Assembly (NCBI GenBank): GCA_001628005.1
Contig: LUQU01000004.1
Coordinates: 1 to 64,000, forward strand
DNA length: 64,000 nucleotides
Direction of reading: 5' to 3'
Origin: SAR86 cluster bacterium REDSEA-S09_B4
GTDB lineage: Bacteria > Pseudomonadota > Gammaproteobacteria > Magnimaribacterales > Magnimaribacteraceae
Below, one piece after another: positions 22,168 to 30,996 of the stretch (the stretch's first letter is position 1; each line of letters begins with the position of its first letter). A model generated the notes under the pieces. It had not been told where the DNA came from and did not search any database. It saw nothing but the letters and a program-made list of their open reading frames with translations. The position numbers and the translations under genes are program-made.

Positions 22168-22224
22168 AAATAGTTTGGTCCTAAAAGGATAATTGATTAT
22201 TCTAGAGTATTACAAAGTAACTTT

Positions 22225-23724
22225 ATGTCTACAGATTTACAAGATTCAAACAACACAGCTTTTTTTGGTCACCCTATAGGTCTTCGAACACTTTTCTTTA
22301 CAGAGATGTGGGAGCGGATGTCTTACTATGGGATGCGGGGGCTATTAGTTCTCTATATGACCATAGGAGTTACAGGAAATCCCGGAATGGATTGGTCAAA
22401 TGTTCAAGCCAATGCCATATACGGGATTTACGCTGGGATGGTTTATTTTTTAGCTGTTCCGGGAGGCTGGATTGCAGATAATATTTTAGGCTACCAAAGG
22501 TCAGTATTAATAGGTGCTTTGATAATCACTTTAGGCCATTTCACTTTAGCAATTCCTCTGGAGCAAACCTTTATCCTCGGTTTGGTATTCGTAGCTCTAG
22601 GGACAGGTCTTTTAAAACCAAACATATCTTCAATAGTAGGACAGCTCTACAGTCAAAATGATACAAGGAGAGATTCAGGATTTACTATTTTCTACATGTC
22701 CATAAACATAGGATCTATGTTGGGTTTTGCTGTTTGTGGTTGGCTGGGAGAGAAGGTAGGTTGGCACATTGGTTTTGGTGCTGCTGGAGTAGGGATGCTC
22801 TTTGGTGTAACTCAATTTATCCTTTTTAGACATCATTTAGGAGAAGCAGGAAAGTATCCTAATAAGATTAAAGAAGAAACTAGAAGAAACTACATAAGAG
22901 GACTGGGTTTGGTAGTTTTTTTGGTAGCTGCAATTGTCATTACTGGTATGGCTGGCTTTTGGACAATTGATCCAGTTTATTTCGCTGAGAGGTTCAGAGA
23001 TTTCTTAGTAATAATTTCAATAATATACTTTATTTATCTTCTTTTCTTTGCAGGACTTTCTGCAGACGAGAAGAAAAATGTCTTAATGTTATTGCTTCTT
23101 TTTATTGGAGCAGCTGCTTTTTGGTCTGGGTTTGATCAATCAGCCGGTTCTCTAACTATTTTTACCAGAGATTATGTCAGCTTAACTTTCGGTTCTTTTA
23201 CAGCGCCTGTTAGTTGGACTCAGTTTTTAAATCCTTTATTTGTGGTGATGTTTGCCCCATTTTTCGCTTATCTTTGGGTTTTTCTTGGTAGAAGGAATTT
23301 AGACCCCAATATGCCAATTAAATTTGGTATAGGTCTCATTCTGATGGCGCTTGGTTTCATTGTAATGATCTTTGCTGTTAAGTTTGCATTAGTATCTTCT
23401 CCTGTTGGAGTTCAGTGGCTATTGTTAACCTACCTGCTTCATACTTTCGGAGAATTAACTCTTTCACCTGTAGGCTTATCAGCTTTTTCAAAATACTCAC
23501 CAAAAAAGTATCTTGGTCAGATGATGGGTATCTGGTTTTTAGCATCTTCGCTTGGAGGTGTATTAGCAGGTCTCTTAGGTGGTGAAGCAACTGCATCAGG
23601 TCTAGAGTCTATGTCTCCAATCTTCACGCAATTGGTTTACTACTGCTTAGGAATAGCAGCAGTGCTCATAGTTCTCTCCTTTTTCATAAAAGGAGTTAAA
23701 GCCAAAGCTATTTCAGATGAATGA
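22225..23724 (+). CDS. POT/PTR family peptide MFS transporter
   Basis: FFTEMWERMSYYGMRGLLVLYM; GTGLLKPNISSIVGQLY; FTIFYMSINIGSM. Confidence 0.93.
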   Translation: MSTDLQDSNNTAFFGHPIGLRTLFFTEMWERMSYYGMRGLLVLYMTIGVTGNPGMDWSNVQANAIYGIYAGMVYFLAVPGGWIADNILGYQRSVLIGALIITLGHFTLAIPLEQTFILGLVFVALGTGLLKPNISSIVGQLYSQNDTRRDSGFTIFYMSINIGSMLGFAVCGWLGEKVGWHIGFGAAGVGMLFGVTQFILFRHHLGEAGKYPNKIKEETRRNYIRGLGLVVFLVAAIVITGMAGFWTIDPVYFAERFRDFLVIISIIYFIYLLFFAGLSADEKKNVLMLLLLFIGAAAFWSGFDQSAGSLTIFTRDYVSLTFGSFTAPVSWTQFLNPLFVVMFAPFFAYLWVFLGRRNLDPNMPIKFGIGLILMALGFIVMIFAVKFALVSSPVGVQWLLLTYLLHTFGELTLSPVGLSAFSKYSPKKYLGQMMGIWFLASSLGGVLAGLLGGEATASGLESMSPIFTQLVYYCLGIAAVLIVLSFFIKGVKAKAISDE

Positions 23725-24107
23725 TTTCCAATAAAGAAAAGTACGTTAATCTATCAACTCAAAAAAAGGATGGCAGTCTTGTTAATACCCCCGTTTGGTT
23801 TGCTCAAGATGGAGACAAAAATGACTTTTACATTTTTTCAGCAGGAGAAGCAGGAAAAGTTAAAAGGATAAGAAACTTTTCTTCAGTAAAGGTTGCAATA
23901 TGCGATGCTAGGGGTAATTTACAGGGGAAGTGGATTTCAGCTCAAGCTGAATTAATAGATGAAGAAGAGTCTAAGATAAGAGCTTACAGACAATTCCACA
24001 AGAAGTATGGTCTTACAATTAAAGTTTTTGATTTTTTCTCTAAGTTATTTGGTAAATATAAGCAAAGACAAGTAATAAAATTCAAAATTCAAGACAGCAA
24101 AAATTAA
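23721..24107 (+). CDS. PPOX-class FMN/F420-dependent flavoprotein
   Basis: Split-barrel flavoprotein pattern: KDGSLVNTPVWFAQDGD...YIFSAGEAGKVKRIRN. Confidence 0.75.
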   Translation: MISNKEKYVNLSTQKKDGSLVNTPVWFAQDGDKNDFYIFSAGEAGKVKRIRNFSSVKVAICDARGNLQGKWISAQAELIDEEESKIRAYRQFHKKYGLTIKVFDFFSKLFGKYKQRQVIKFKIQDSKN

Positions 24108-25234
24108 GTTAGGAGTTTTGTTATCACTTTTAGATAAATATCTGGGAGCATTTCTAGTTCTTGGATACTCACGGCTTCATCTATCTTATGAATGGAAGCA
24201 TTCAATGGGCCAACTTCTACAACCTCGCTACCTGTAGGGGCAATAAATCTACCGTCAGAGGTTCCTCCCTCAGTAGATTGATCTACTTCATTTATGCCCG
24301 TTACATTAGATATGGATTCGATAACTGAATTTATTAGTTTAGTAGAGGTCGTCAGGAATGGAGAGCCACTGTCTTCCCATTCTGAATCAAAGTTTAGTTT
24401 ATATTTTTGAAGAATTCCTTCCACGGCATCAATTACAGTTTGAGGAGATATAGAAGGGGAATATCTAACATTAAGTTTTAAACTTAATTCTCCAGGGATG
24501 ACATTGTGCGCTCCTGTTCCTGAGTTAATATTAGAAACTTGAAGGATGCTATCTGGAAATTTTCCTGTTTCATCAGGCCACTGAAGTGCCACAATTTCAT
24601 TTAAAGCTTTAGAGCTTGTATGGATAGGATTTTCTGCATTGTGAGGGTACGCTGCATGGCCTTGAATTCCTTGTACCTTAATCATGCCATTAATAGAGCC
24701 TCTTCTTCCTATCTTAACTACATCTCCGAGTTTTCTTTCCGCTGTAGGTTCACCGACCAAACACCAGTCTATTTTCTCACCCTGATCAGTTAAATGTTTG
24801 ATAACTTTCTTTACACCATCCTTTGCAGGACCTTCTTCATCACTCGTTAGCATAATGCTGAGTCTGCCATTAGGCCTGGGGTTTTTCTGACAAAATTCTT
24901 CGGCAGCAACCACAAACGCAGCTACACTTCCTTTCATGTCTGCTGCTCCTCTACCATATAACAAACCATCTCTTTCAGTTGGTTCAAAAGGGCCATTAGT
25001 CCATTTTTCAACAGGACCTGTAGGGACAACATCAGTATGTCCTAGTAAAGTAAGAGTTTTTTCACCTTCTCCAAAGGTCGCCCATAGATTTGATACTTCT
25101 CCGAAAGGTAAATGATTTATTTCAAAGCCTAATTTTTTTAGGCGAGAAGCTATTAAATCCTGACAACCTTCATCTAAAGGTGTAACAGAGGGTTTTTTGA
25201 TGAGTTCCTTTGTTAGCTCTAATACTTTTGACAT
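24104..25234 (-). CDS. dapE: Succinyl-diaminopimelate desuccinylase
   Basis: GHTDVVPTGP, GRGAADMKGS, STEGGTSDGRFI motifs; next to dapD. Confidence 0.97.
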   Translation of the reverse strand: MSKVLELTKELIKKPSVTPLDEGCQDLIASRLKKLGFEINHLPFGEVSNLWATFGEGEKTLTLLGHTDVVPTGPVEKWTNGPFEPTERDGLLYGRGAADMKGSVAAFVVAAEEFCQKNPRPNGRLSIMLTSDEEGPAKDGVKKVIKHLTDQGEKIDWCLVGEPTAERKLGDVVKIGRRGSINGMIKVQGIQGHAAYPHNAENPIHTSSKALNEIVALQWPDETGKFPDSILQVSNINSGTGAHNVIPGELSLKLNVRYSPSISPQTVIDAVEGILQKYKLNFDSEWEDSGSPFLTTSTKLINSVIESISNVTGINEVDQSTEGGTSDGRFIAPTGSEVVEVGPLNASIHKIDEAVSIQELEMLPDIYLKVITKLLT

Positions 25235-25236
25235 AT

Positions 25237-26229
25237 TTAATTATTAGAGTGTAAATCCTCATTTAAGTTAACTGATTTTGTATTCGGCCTACACTGAACT
25301 GTTCCAGTAAGGGAATTTCTAACAAAAAGAAGGTCGTCTTTAAAAGCAAGTTCTGAAGCCTTGACTTCCTTTACTTCGTCTTTAGATTTAATTAGTTCTA
25401 CCTTAGTTCCCGCCGTAATATACAAACCTGCTTCAATGATGCATCTGTCTCCTAAAGGAATTCCAAGGCCTGAATTTGCTCCGAGCAAGCAATCTTTACC
25501 TACTGAAATAAGCTCTTCATTGCCCCCAGAAAGAGTGCCCATAGTGCTAGAGCTTCCTCCAAGGTCACTTCCTTCGCCAACAACCACCCCTTGTGAAATC
25601 CTTCCTTCAACCATACTTTTTCCTAGAGTACCCGCATTAAAATTAATAAATCCTTCGTGCATAACTGTAGTTCCTGCACCCAAATATGCACCTAATCTCA
25701 CTCTATGGCTATCAGCTATCCTTACTCCTTCCGGAATAACATAATCTGTCATACACGGAAATTTATCTAGAGAATGGATGTGTAAAGTTTCATTATTAAT
25801 TCTTTTTCTGGAAAGAATATCATTTAGTTCCTTAGGGTCTTTAGGACCATCTGATGTCCATGCCACTGTAGGCAAAAGACTAAAGATACCATCTAAATTT
25901 ATTTCATTTGGTTTTACTAATCTATGAGAGAGGAGGTGGAGTCTAAGATAAGAAGAGGGGACATCATTAGGAGGCTCTTCAGAATCCACTATAACTAAGA
26001 CACTTTTTTCGTCATTAAGCTTTGAAAAATCCTTAATTAGATCATTAAGCTCTACTAGTAATTCTTTAGGTACAGAGCTAGTAAAATTACCATTTTTATA
26101 TCCTATCAGTTCTTTGGCTTTACTAATAACAGACTCCGAAGGGTTTATAAGGCTTTTTGGATAATAGACTTCCAACCACTCTCCTTCAGAGTTCTTAGAA
26201 CCCATTCCTATAGCAAACCAAGTAGCCAT
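25237..26229 (-). CDS. dapD: Tetrahydrodipicolinate N-succinyltransferase (long type)
   Basis: Left-handed beta-helix C-terminal domain; downstream dapE. Confidence 0.93.
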   Translation of the reverse strand: MATWFAIGMGSKNSEGEWLEVYYPKSLINPSESVISKAKELIGYKNGNFTSSVPKELLVELNDLIKDFSKLNDEKSVLVIVDSEEPPNDVPSSYLRLHLLSHRLVKPNEINLDGIFSLLPTVAWTSDGPKDPKELNDILSRKRINNETLHIHSLDKFPCMTDYVIPEGVRIADSHRVRLGAYLGAGTTVMHEGFINFNAGTLGKSMVEGRISQGVVVGEGSDLGGSSSTMGTLSGGNEELISVGKDCLLGANSGLGIPLGDRCIIEAGLYITAGTKVELIKSKDEVKEVKASELAFKDDLLFVRNSLTGTVQCRPNTKSVNLNEDLHSNN

Positions 26230-26337
26230 CTTTTACCTAGTAGATTATCTTTTTATTGAGCCGCAGCATGATAGTCTCCATTTAGAGGTAGTCAACTTTT
26301 TAAAAGTTTAATATCTGAGAATTGTAAGAGAATTATT

Positions 26338-28950
26338 TTATACAGCTTCAACGTCAAGAGATTCCTTTAATTCTGATATTAACTTGTCCAATTCTGATTT
26401 TTTAAGAAAAGGAGTTTCTTCTAGAGAAGAAATACAGAACCTATCTTCTGCTCTTTCTCCATAAGTTGATATTCTAGCTTTTTTTATTGAAGCATTATTT
26501 TTTGCAAAAACACTACAAATAGAAGATAGCAAGCCAGGACGGTCAGCAGTTTTTATATCTAATTGTGTCCACCTATTTACCATGTCATGGTTGATTTCTA
26601 TTTGGGTATCTTTCTTTAAAGTTAAGAAATGTCTGGGTAGCTTCTTTTTAACAAGTTTAGGTTTAAGCTTATCTTTTTCTAAAGAACGAGTAATTCGTAA
26701 TTCAATGTCTCGAATTTGGTCTTTATTTAATTGTAGTGGATCACCTTTAGGGTCAGAAATAATAATATGATCCAAACAGTAACCATTTTTTGTTCCATAC
26801 AGGCTTGCTTCTAAAACATTTATGTTTTGAGAGTCTAATTCTCCAACTATAGTTCTAAAAACATTTAGTCTGTCTTTTGTGTAGACCAAAAGAGAGTCAG
26901 TATTAAAGGTTTCATTTTTAGGGAAAACCTTAACCACGGTATCTGATTTTCTTTTTGTAATAACTAGGCTGTGATCTTTTATTAATTCAGGTGAATGACT
27001 TTGAAAATAAGAGGGGTAGAAATTTTTCCATAATTCCCTCACTTTTAACTGATCTGACTTTGTCTTTGAGGAAAATTGTTTTTCAGCTGCACTTTTTGAA
27101 AACCTAAATGATTCTTGTTTAAAATTTATAGTATTCAGAGTTTTAAAGTACAGGTCATTTAATAAGGATTCATTCCAAGAATTCCATAAGTTTGGATTAG
27201 TAGCTGAAATATCAGCAACTGTTAAGCAGTATAAATAATTCAATCTTTCTTCATTCCCTATAATTTCCGTAAAATTATTTATGATCTTAGGGTTACTAAG
27301 ATCCTCTTTCTGTGAAGTAATTGACATTTTTAAGTGATTTTTTACTAACCATTTAATTAGGTCTGTATCTTTCTTTGTGAGTCTATGCCTTTCACAAAAT
27401 CTTTTAACAATTTTCATTCCAAGACCTGAATGATCTTTCCCTCTGCCTTTACCAATATCATGATATAAACCTGCAATATAAAGGATTTCCAGTTTTGGTA
27501 ATTTTTGGGTTAGATTTGAAGCAAAGGGATAAGTATCTTTGGAAGTTCCTAAAAGCAATCTTCTCATATTTCTTAGGACTTGAAGTGTATGAGCATCTAC
27601 GGTGTAGATATGAAATAGATCGTATTGCATTTGACCTGTAACCCTTCCAAATTCGGGTAAATACCTTCCTAAAATTCCCAGCTGCTTCATCTGTTCCAGT
27701 TGAGTAACCATAAGTCGTTTAGAACGTAATAGTTTCATGAAAAGATCATTGTTCTTTTTCTTCTTTCTAAATGATGAATCAATCAAATGCCTGCTTTCCT
27801 TTAACTTCATTAAAGTGTCAGAATGTATGCCAGTGATTTTTGGGTTTTCACAGAGTTTTACAAAAACTTCTAACATCAAAGAAGGATTTTTCTTAAAAGC
27901 ATTCAAATTCTTTAATTCAATTAGATTATTTATAACCTTAAAATTTTTATCTCTAAGGGCCGTCTTTGATTTTGTTGGTTTTACTAGATTTTCTTTAAAT
28001 CTTTGTACAGTTGTAGTATTTATTTCTGAGATATTTAATGCTGATCTAAAATATCTATGCATTAACTTCTCAGCTGCTGAGTTACTATTTTTAATTTTTG
28101 GAAATAATTGTTTTGCTATGGACAGTTGATAATTTAGTAAGAGTCGATCTTCTTCTCTTCCAGCTTCTTTATGAAGTAAATAGCGAAGAGTCCAAAGCCA
28201 AAGCTTACTTTTTTTCAGTTCTCTTCTTTCGGCTTCATTTAATATTTTTTCTAAGTTTCTTAATCGGTGATTTTTTCTTGAATAATTGAGCAACAACCAA
28301 TTCAAAATATGAATATCCCTCAAAGCTCCCGGTGAAGATTTAATGTTTGGTTCAAGGTTATACTCGGTGTTGTCGTATTTTCTGTGTCTTTGCTCCTGTT
28401 CTTCTATTTTATTTAGTAAAAACTTATCTCTTTTCCAGATACTTTTTTTCTCAATAATTTCTTTGGACACTGATTCTAATCTTTGATCACCCAATAAATA
28501 TCTTGATTCAAGCAAATTTGTGAAGGCCTCTAAATCTGAAGTGACAATCTTTTCCTCTTCATCAGTACTTCTGACACTATGCCCTAGATCTAATTCAAGA
28601 TCCCAAAGTTGGCTAATAAAGGATTCTATTGAAGTTCTAGTATTTTTATTTATTTTTCCTTTATAAAGGATTAATAGATCAATATCTGAGTAAGGGTGCA
28701 GTTCTTGTCTTCCATAACCTCCAACTGCAAAAAGACAAATGTTTTCCTTTTCAGAAAGGTTTGAAGTAACCCAGATAGAAGAAATTAAATTATCTATACT
28801 GTTAGATCTATTTCTTAAGAATTGTTCAATTCCAGAAACTCCTGATTTTCTTTTTTTTAACCAGTTTATAAATTCATGATCCGAATTTTTCTTTGACAGT
28901 ATTGAAGCTTTTCGTATCTCTTGATTACTTAAAATTAGATTTGAAGACAT
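26338..28950 (-). CDS. glnD: [Protein-PII] uridylyltransferase
   Basis: VGGYGRQELHPYSDIDLLIL nucleotidyltransferase, HD motif AGLYHDIGKGRGKDHSGLG, tandem ACT domains. Confidence 0.97.
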   Translation of the reverse strand: MSSNLILSNQEIRKASILSKKNSDHEFINWLKKRKSGVSGIEQFLRNRSNSIDNLISSIWVTSNLSEKENICLFAVGGYGRQELHPYSDIDLLILYKGKINKNTRTSIESFISQLWDLELDLGHSVRSTDEEEKIVTSDLEAFTNLLESRYLLGDQRLESVSKEIIEKKSIWKRDKFLLNKIEEQEQRHRKYDNTEYNLEPNIKSSPGALRDIHILNWLLLNYSRKNHRLRNLEKILNEAERRELKKSKLWLWTLRYLLHKEAGREEDRLLLNYQLSIAKQLFPKIKNSNSAAEKLMHRYFRSALNISEINTTTVQRFKENLVKPTKSKTALRDKNFKVINNLIELKNLNAFKKNPSLMLEVFVKLCENPKITGIHSDTLMKLKESRHLIDSSFRKKKKNNDLFMKLLRSKRLMVTQLEQMKQLGILGRYLPEFGRVTGQMQYDLFHIYTVDAHTLQVLRNMRRLLLGTSKDTYPFASNLTQKLPKLEILYIAGLYHDIGKGRGKDHSGLGMKIVKRFCERHRLTKKDTDLIKWLVKNHLKMSITSQKEDLSNPKIINNFTEIIGNEERLNYLYCLTVADISATNPNLWNSWNESLLNDLYFKTLNTINFKQESFRFSKSAAEKQFSSKTKSDQLKVRELWKNFYPSYFQSHSPELIKDHSLVITKRKSDTVVKVFPKNETFNTDSLLVYTKDRLNVFRTIVGELDSQNINVLEASLYGTKNGYCLDHIIISDPKGDPLQLNKDQIRDIELRITRSLEKDKLKPKLVKKKLPRHFLTLKKDTQIEINHDMVNRWTQLDIKTADRPGLLSSICSVFAKNNASIKKARISTYGERAEDRFCISSLEETPFLKKSELDKLISELKESLDVEAV

Positions 28951-28953
28951 GAT

Positions 28954-29715
28954 CTAAAAGATTTCTTCAGATCTTTTTGTTAATACTTCATATCCTGACG
29001 AAGTAACAACAAGCGTATGTTCCCATTGAGCTGAGTTTCTTCCATCTTTCGTTTCAACAGTCCAGCCATCAGCTAGAGCTTTAGTATATTTTGTGCCTAG
29101 GTTAATCATTGGTTCTATGGTGAAGCACATACCTTCTCTTAACTCTAAGCCTGTTCCAGCTTGGCCATAGTGAAGTACTTGAGGGTCTTCATGATAAATC
29201 TCTCCAATTCCATGACCACAATAGTCTTCTACAACTGAATAGTGATTGTTTTCAGCATGAACTTGAATGGCATTACCAATGTCCCCCAAATAGGCACCTG
29301 GCTTTACTTGCTCTATGCCTTTATAAAGGCATTCTTGGGTGATATTAACCAATCTTTCATTGTGAGGTTGTGACTTGCCTACTAAAAACATCTTAGATGT
29401 ATCACCATGCCATCCATCCTTTTTTACCGTTACATCAATATTTAAAATATCTCCATCCTTTAATTTTCTTTGAAAATCAGGAATGCCATGGCAAACAACC
29501 TGATTTAGGCTACTACAAATTGTTTTTTCATACCCTTTATAGCCTACATTAGCTGGAATAGCATCTTGCTCATTGACTATGAAGTCATGACAGATTTTAT
29601 CTAACTCACCTGTTGATATACCTGGTTTGACTAATGGAGTTACCATTTCTAGAACTTCAGAAGCTAGCTTTCCAGCTAATCTCATTTTTTCTATCTGCTC
29701 AGTTGTTTTGATCAT
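28954..29715 (-). CDS. map: Methionine aminopeptidase type I
   Basis: MRLAGKLASEVLEMV; GHGIGEIYHEDP; adjacent to glnD. Confidence 0.98.
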   Translation of the reverse strand: MIKTTEQIEKMRLAGKLASEVLEMVTPLVKPGISTGELDKICHDFIVNEQDAIPANVGYKGYEKTICSSLNQVVCHGIPDFQRKLKDGDILNIDVTVKKDGWHGDTSKMFLVGKSQPHNERLVNITQECLYKGIEQVKPGAYLGDIGNAIQVHAENNHYSVVEDYCGHGIGEIYHEDPQVLHYGQAGTGLELREGMCFTIEPMINLGTKYTKALADGWTVETKDGRNSAQWEHTLVVTSSGYEVLTKRSEEIF

Positions 29716-29740
29716 TTTTGTAAATTATCAATCTTTTAAA

Positions 29741-29769
29741 TAGACAGTGCTCCGCTTATTTATTATAGT
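29741..29769 (+). promoter_or_regulatory. Sigma70-like promoter of carA leader
   Basis: TAGACA (29741-29746), 17-nt spacer, TATAGT (29764-29769). Confidence 0.6.
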
Positions 29770-29778
29770 GCGGTTTTA

Positions 29779-29865
29779 ATGCCTAAAAGCATTAAAATCA
29801 TACCTGCGAACTTCAGATATTTAACTGGTTCGCTTTTTTTTATCAACTTTTCCTTCAATTTTTAG
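29779..29865 (+). CDS. Candidate carA leader peptide (28 aa): MPKSIKIIPANFRYLTGSLFFINFSFNF
   Basis: ATG-to-TAG ORF starting just after the predicted TSS, reading through the terminator and stopping 12 nt before carA. Confidence 0.45.
   Translation: MPKSIKIIPANFRYLTGSLFFINFSFNF
29806..29841 (+). terminator. Intrinsic terminator/attenuator upstream of carA
   Basis: GCGAAC-tt-CAG-atatttaa-CTG-GTTCGC followed by eight T, 36 nt before the carA start. Confidence 0.65.
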
Positions 29866-29877
29866 GCTCTAAATAAG

Positions 29878-30996
29878 ATGAGCTTTGATAAAGCCGTACT
29901 AGCATTAGCAGACGGCACTACCTTCTTTGGTAAGAGTATTGGTTTCTTAGGAGAAACAAATGGGGAGGTAGTTTTTAATACCGCCATGACTGGCTATCAA
30001 GAAATTCTTACTGATCCTTCTTATGCAAAACAAATTGTTACCTTAACTTACCCCCATATTGGTAACACCGGAGTGAATTCTGAAGATGTCGAATCAGATA
30101 GGGTCTGGGCTTCAGGTTTAGTTATCAAAGACCTTTCAGTTTTTGCTAGTAATTGGCGTAAAGAAACTGACCTTACAGAATACTTAATTGCGAAAGAGAC
30201 TGTAGCTATTTCAGATATAGATACTAGAAAGCTCACATCAAGAATTCGCAAAGAAGGTGCTCAATCAGCAGCAATTATCACAGGAAAAAATATTTCAGAA
30301 CAAAAAGCTATTTCTTTAGCTCAAAAGTTTTCAGGTCTAAAAGGATTAGACTTAGCTAAGAAAGTAACTACTAAGAAGCCTTATTCATGGGATCAAAGTG
30401 AATGGAGACAAGGCGAGTCTAGGAAAGCATTTAAAGTTGTCGCTTTAGATTTTGGAATAAAAAAGAATATTCTTAGGATTCTTTTTCAAAAAGGTTGTGA
30501 AGTTACTATTCTGCCTGCTAAGACAACTTACAAAGAGATAACAAAACTTAACCCAGATGGAGTTTTTCTTTCTAATGGTCCAGGAGATCCTGAACCTTGT
30601 GATTATGCCATACAGACTATTAAGAGATTAATAGAAAGAGAAATGCCTATATTCGGCATATGTCTAGGGCACCAGCTCTTATCTCTTGCCTTGGGAGGCA
30701 AAACAGAAAAGATGAAATTTGGTCATCACGGCGCCAATCACCCAGTTAAGAATTTAACAAACAATGAAGTTTTTATAACCAGTCAAAATCATGGTTTTAC
30801 TGTTAAAGAAAGTTCGTTGCCAAAGGAGGTATTGGTTACTCACAGATCGCTATTTGATGGAACAATTCAAGGGATCAAACACGAAGAATTGCCTTTTTTT
30901 AGTTTCCAAGGTCACCCAGAGGCTAGTCCAGGACCACATGACATAAAGTTACTTTTCGAACAATTTTTAGAAAATATGAGAAAGGCTAATGCCTAA
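29878..30996 (+). CDS. carA: Carbamoyl-phosphate synthase small subunit
   Basis: [31 protein letters not shown] glutaminase motif. Confidence 0.99.
   Translation: MSFDKAVLALADGTTFFGKSIGFLGETNGEVVFNTAMTGYQEILTDPSYAKQIVTLTYPHIGNTGVNSEDVESDRVWASGLVIKDLSVFASNWRKETDLTEYLIAKETVAISDIDTRKLTSRIRKEGAQSAAIITGKNISEQKAISLAQKFSGLKGLDLAKKVTTKKPYSWDQSEWRQGESRKAFKVVALDFGIKKNILRILFQKGCEVTILPAKTTYKEITKLNPDGVFLSNGPGDPEPCDYAIQTIKRLIEREMPIFGICLGHQLLSLALGGKTEKMKFGHHGANHPVKNLTNNEVFITSQNHGFTVKESSLPKEVLVTHRSLFDGTIQGIKHEELPFFSFQGHPEASPGPHDIKLLFEQFLENMRKANA

Noticed and set aside
26270-26320. Palindrome AACTTTTTAAAAGTT upstream of dapD
   Set aside because: AT-rich palindrome next to a -35 (TTGACT on minus strand). It could occur by chance in this composition and no second copy was noticed.
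29763-29846. Minus-strand 27-aa ORF (TTG start) LIKKSEPVKYLKFAGMILMLLGIKTAL over the carA leader
   Set aside because: It has a plausible Shine-Dalgarno and a TM-like sequence and competes with the carA leader reading. However, it is very short, starts with TTG, and does not explain the plus-strand promoter and U8 terminator. Conservation would decide.
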